5,926 nucleotides of DNA from Burkholderiales bacterium RIFCSPHIGHO2_12_FULL_61_11. GTDB lineage: Bacteria > Pseudomonadota > Gammaproteobacteria > Burkholderiales > Burkholderiaceae_C. The stretch covers positions 1-5,926 of the forward strand of contig MERZ01000127.1 of assembly GCA_001770785.1 (NCBI GenBank), in the 5' to 3' direction. Positions 5,833 through 5,926 of this stretch are shown piece by piece. Under the pieces are notes generated by a model. It did not search any database. It was not told the origin of the DNA and saw nothing but the letters and a program-made list of their open reading frames with translations. The translations under genes were made by a program, and so were the position numbers. Position 1 is the stretch's first letter, and each line of letters opens with the position of its first letter.

Positions 5833-5926
5833 TTACAGGTCTTCAGACCCCAGCAACATTTCCGTAATGCCCTTGCCAGCTCGCACCATCGGGAAGACGT
5901 TTTCCGTTGGGTCCGTGCGGAAATCC
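5833..5926 (-). CDS. ilvI: acetolactate synthase large (catalytic) subunit, C-terminal fragment
   Basis: Only the last 30 codons are in the window; the gene continues past the right edge. The tail reads DFRTDPTENVFPMVRAG and KGITEMLLGSEDL before TAA, typical of the C-terminus of the ThDP-dependent acetolactate synthase large subunit, which condenses two pyruvates, or pyruvate with 2-oxobutyrate. The following ilvH confirms the assignment. It could equally be labelled ilvB; I use ilvI because of the ilvH-type partner. The stop is 122 bases before the ilvH start. Confidence 0.9.
   Translation of the reverse strand, partial: DFRTDPTENVFPMVRAGKGITEMLLGSEDL

Overview
The window reads as a chromosomal branched-chain amino acid biosynthesis locus of a betaproteobacterium, most likely order Burkholderiales and plausibly family Comamonadaceae. 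The reasons are the gene order acetolactate synthase, ilvC, pssA, leuA, the close family resemblance of the proteins, and AT-rich hairpin repeats of a kind I recall from Comamonadaceae. The family placement is inference from recall, not a search. Every convincing gene lies on the minus strand, so the biological order runs from the right end of the window to the left.

Order on the minus strand: the last 30 codons of the acetolactate synthase large subunit (5833-5926); a 122-base spacer with a strong two-part hairpin; ilvH, the valine-sensing small subunit (5219-5710); a 100-base spacer; ilvC, ketol-acid reductoisomerase (4102-5118); a Rho-independent terminator (4039-4069). Next is a complex 199-base non-coding region with overlapping inverted repeats and a candidate promoter, then pssA, phosphatidylserine synthase (3027-3839). 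Then come a leucine-rich leader peptide and a complete transcription attenuator (2895-3007) and leuA, 2-isopropylmalate synthase (1315-2853). Last is an AT-rich gap with repeated AAGTCA palindromes, a terminator and a candidate promoter, then a secreted PbpG/PBP7-type D-alanyl-D-alanine endopeptidase gene (49-1110).

The ilv genes convert pyruvate, or pyruvate plus 2-oxobutyrate, to the dihydroxy acids of the valine/isoleucine pathway. LeuA draws the valine precursor 2-oxoisovalerate into leucine synthesis. pssA (phospholipid synthesis) and the endopeptidase (cell-wall remodelling) are neighbours without a direct metabolic link. The terminator after ilvC suggests at least two transcription units in the biosynthetic block.

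The most interesting content is in the spacers. Upstream of leuA is a 17-codon ORF whose four Leu codons include three CTA. CTA is absent from the whole of leuA. Around it sit mutually exclusive pause, antiterminator and terminator stems, which is textbook leucine attenuation. The hairpin just upstream of ilvH may be the betaproteobacterial ilvH RNA motif. The region upstream of pssA has one segment that can pair with either of two partners. No mobile element, CRISPR array, tRNA or rRNA was seen.
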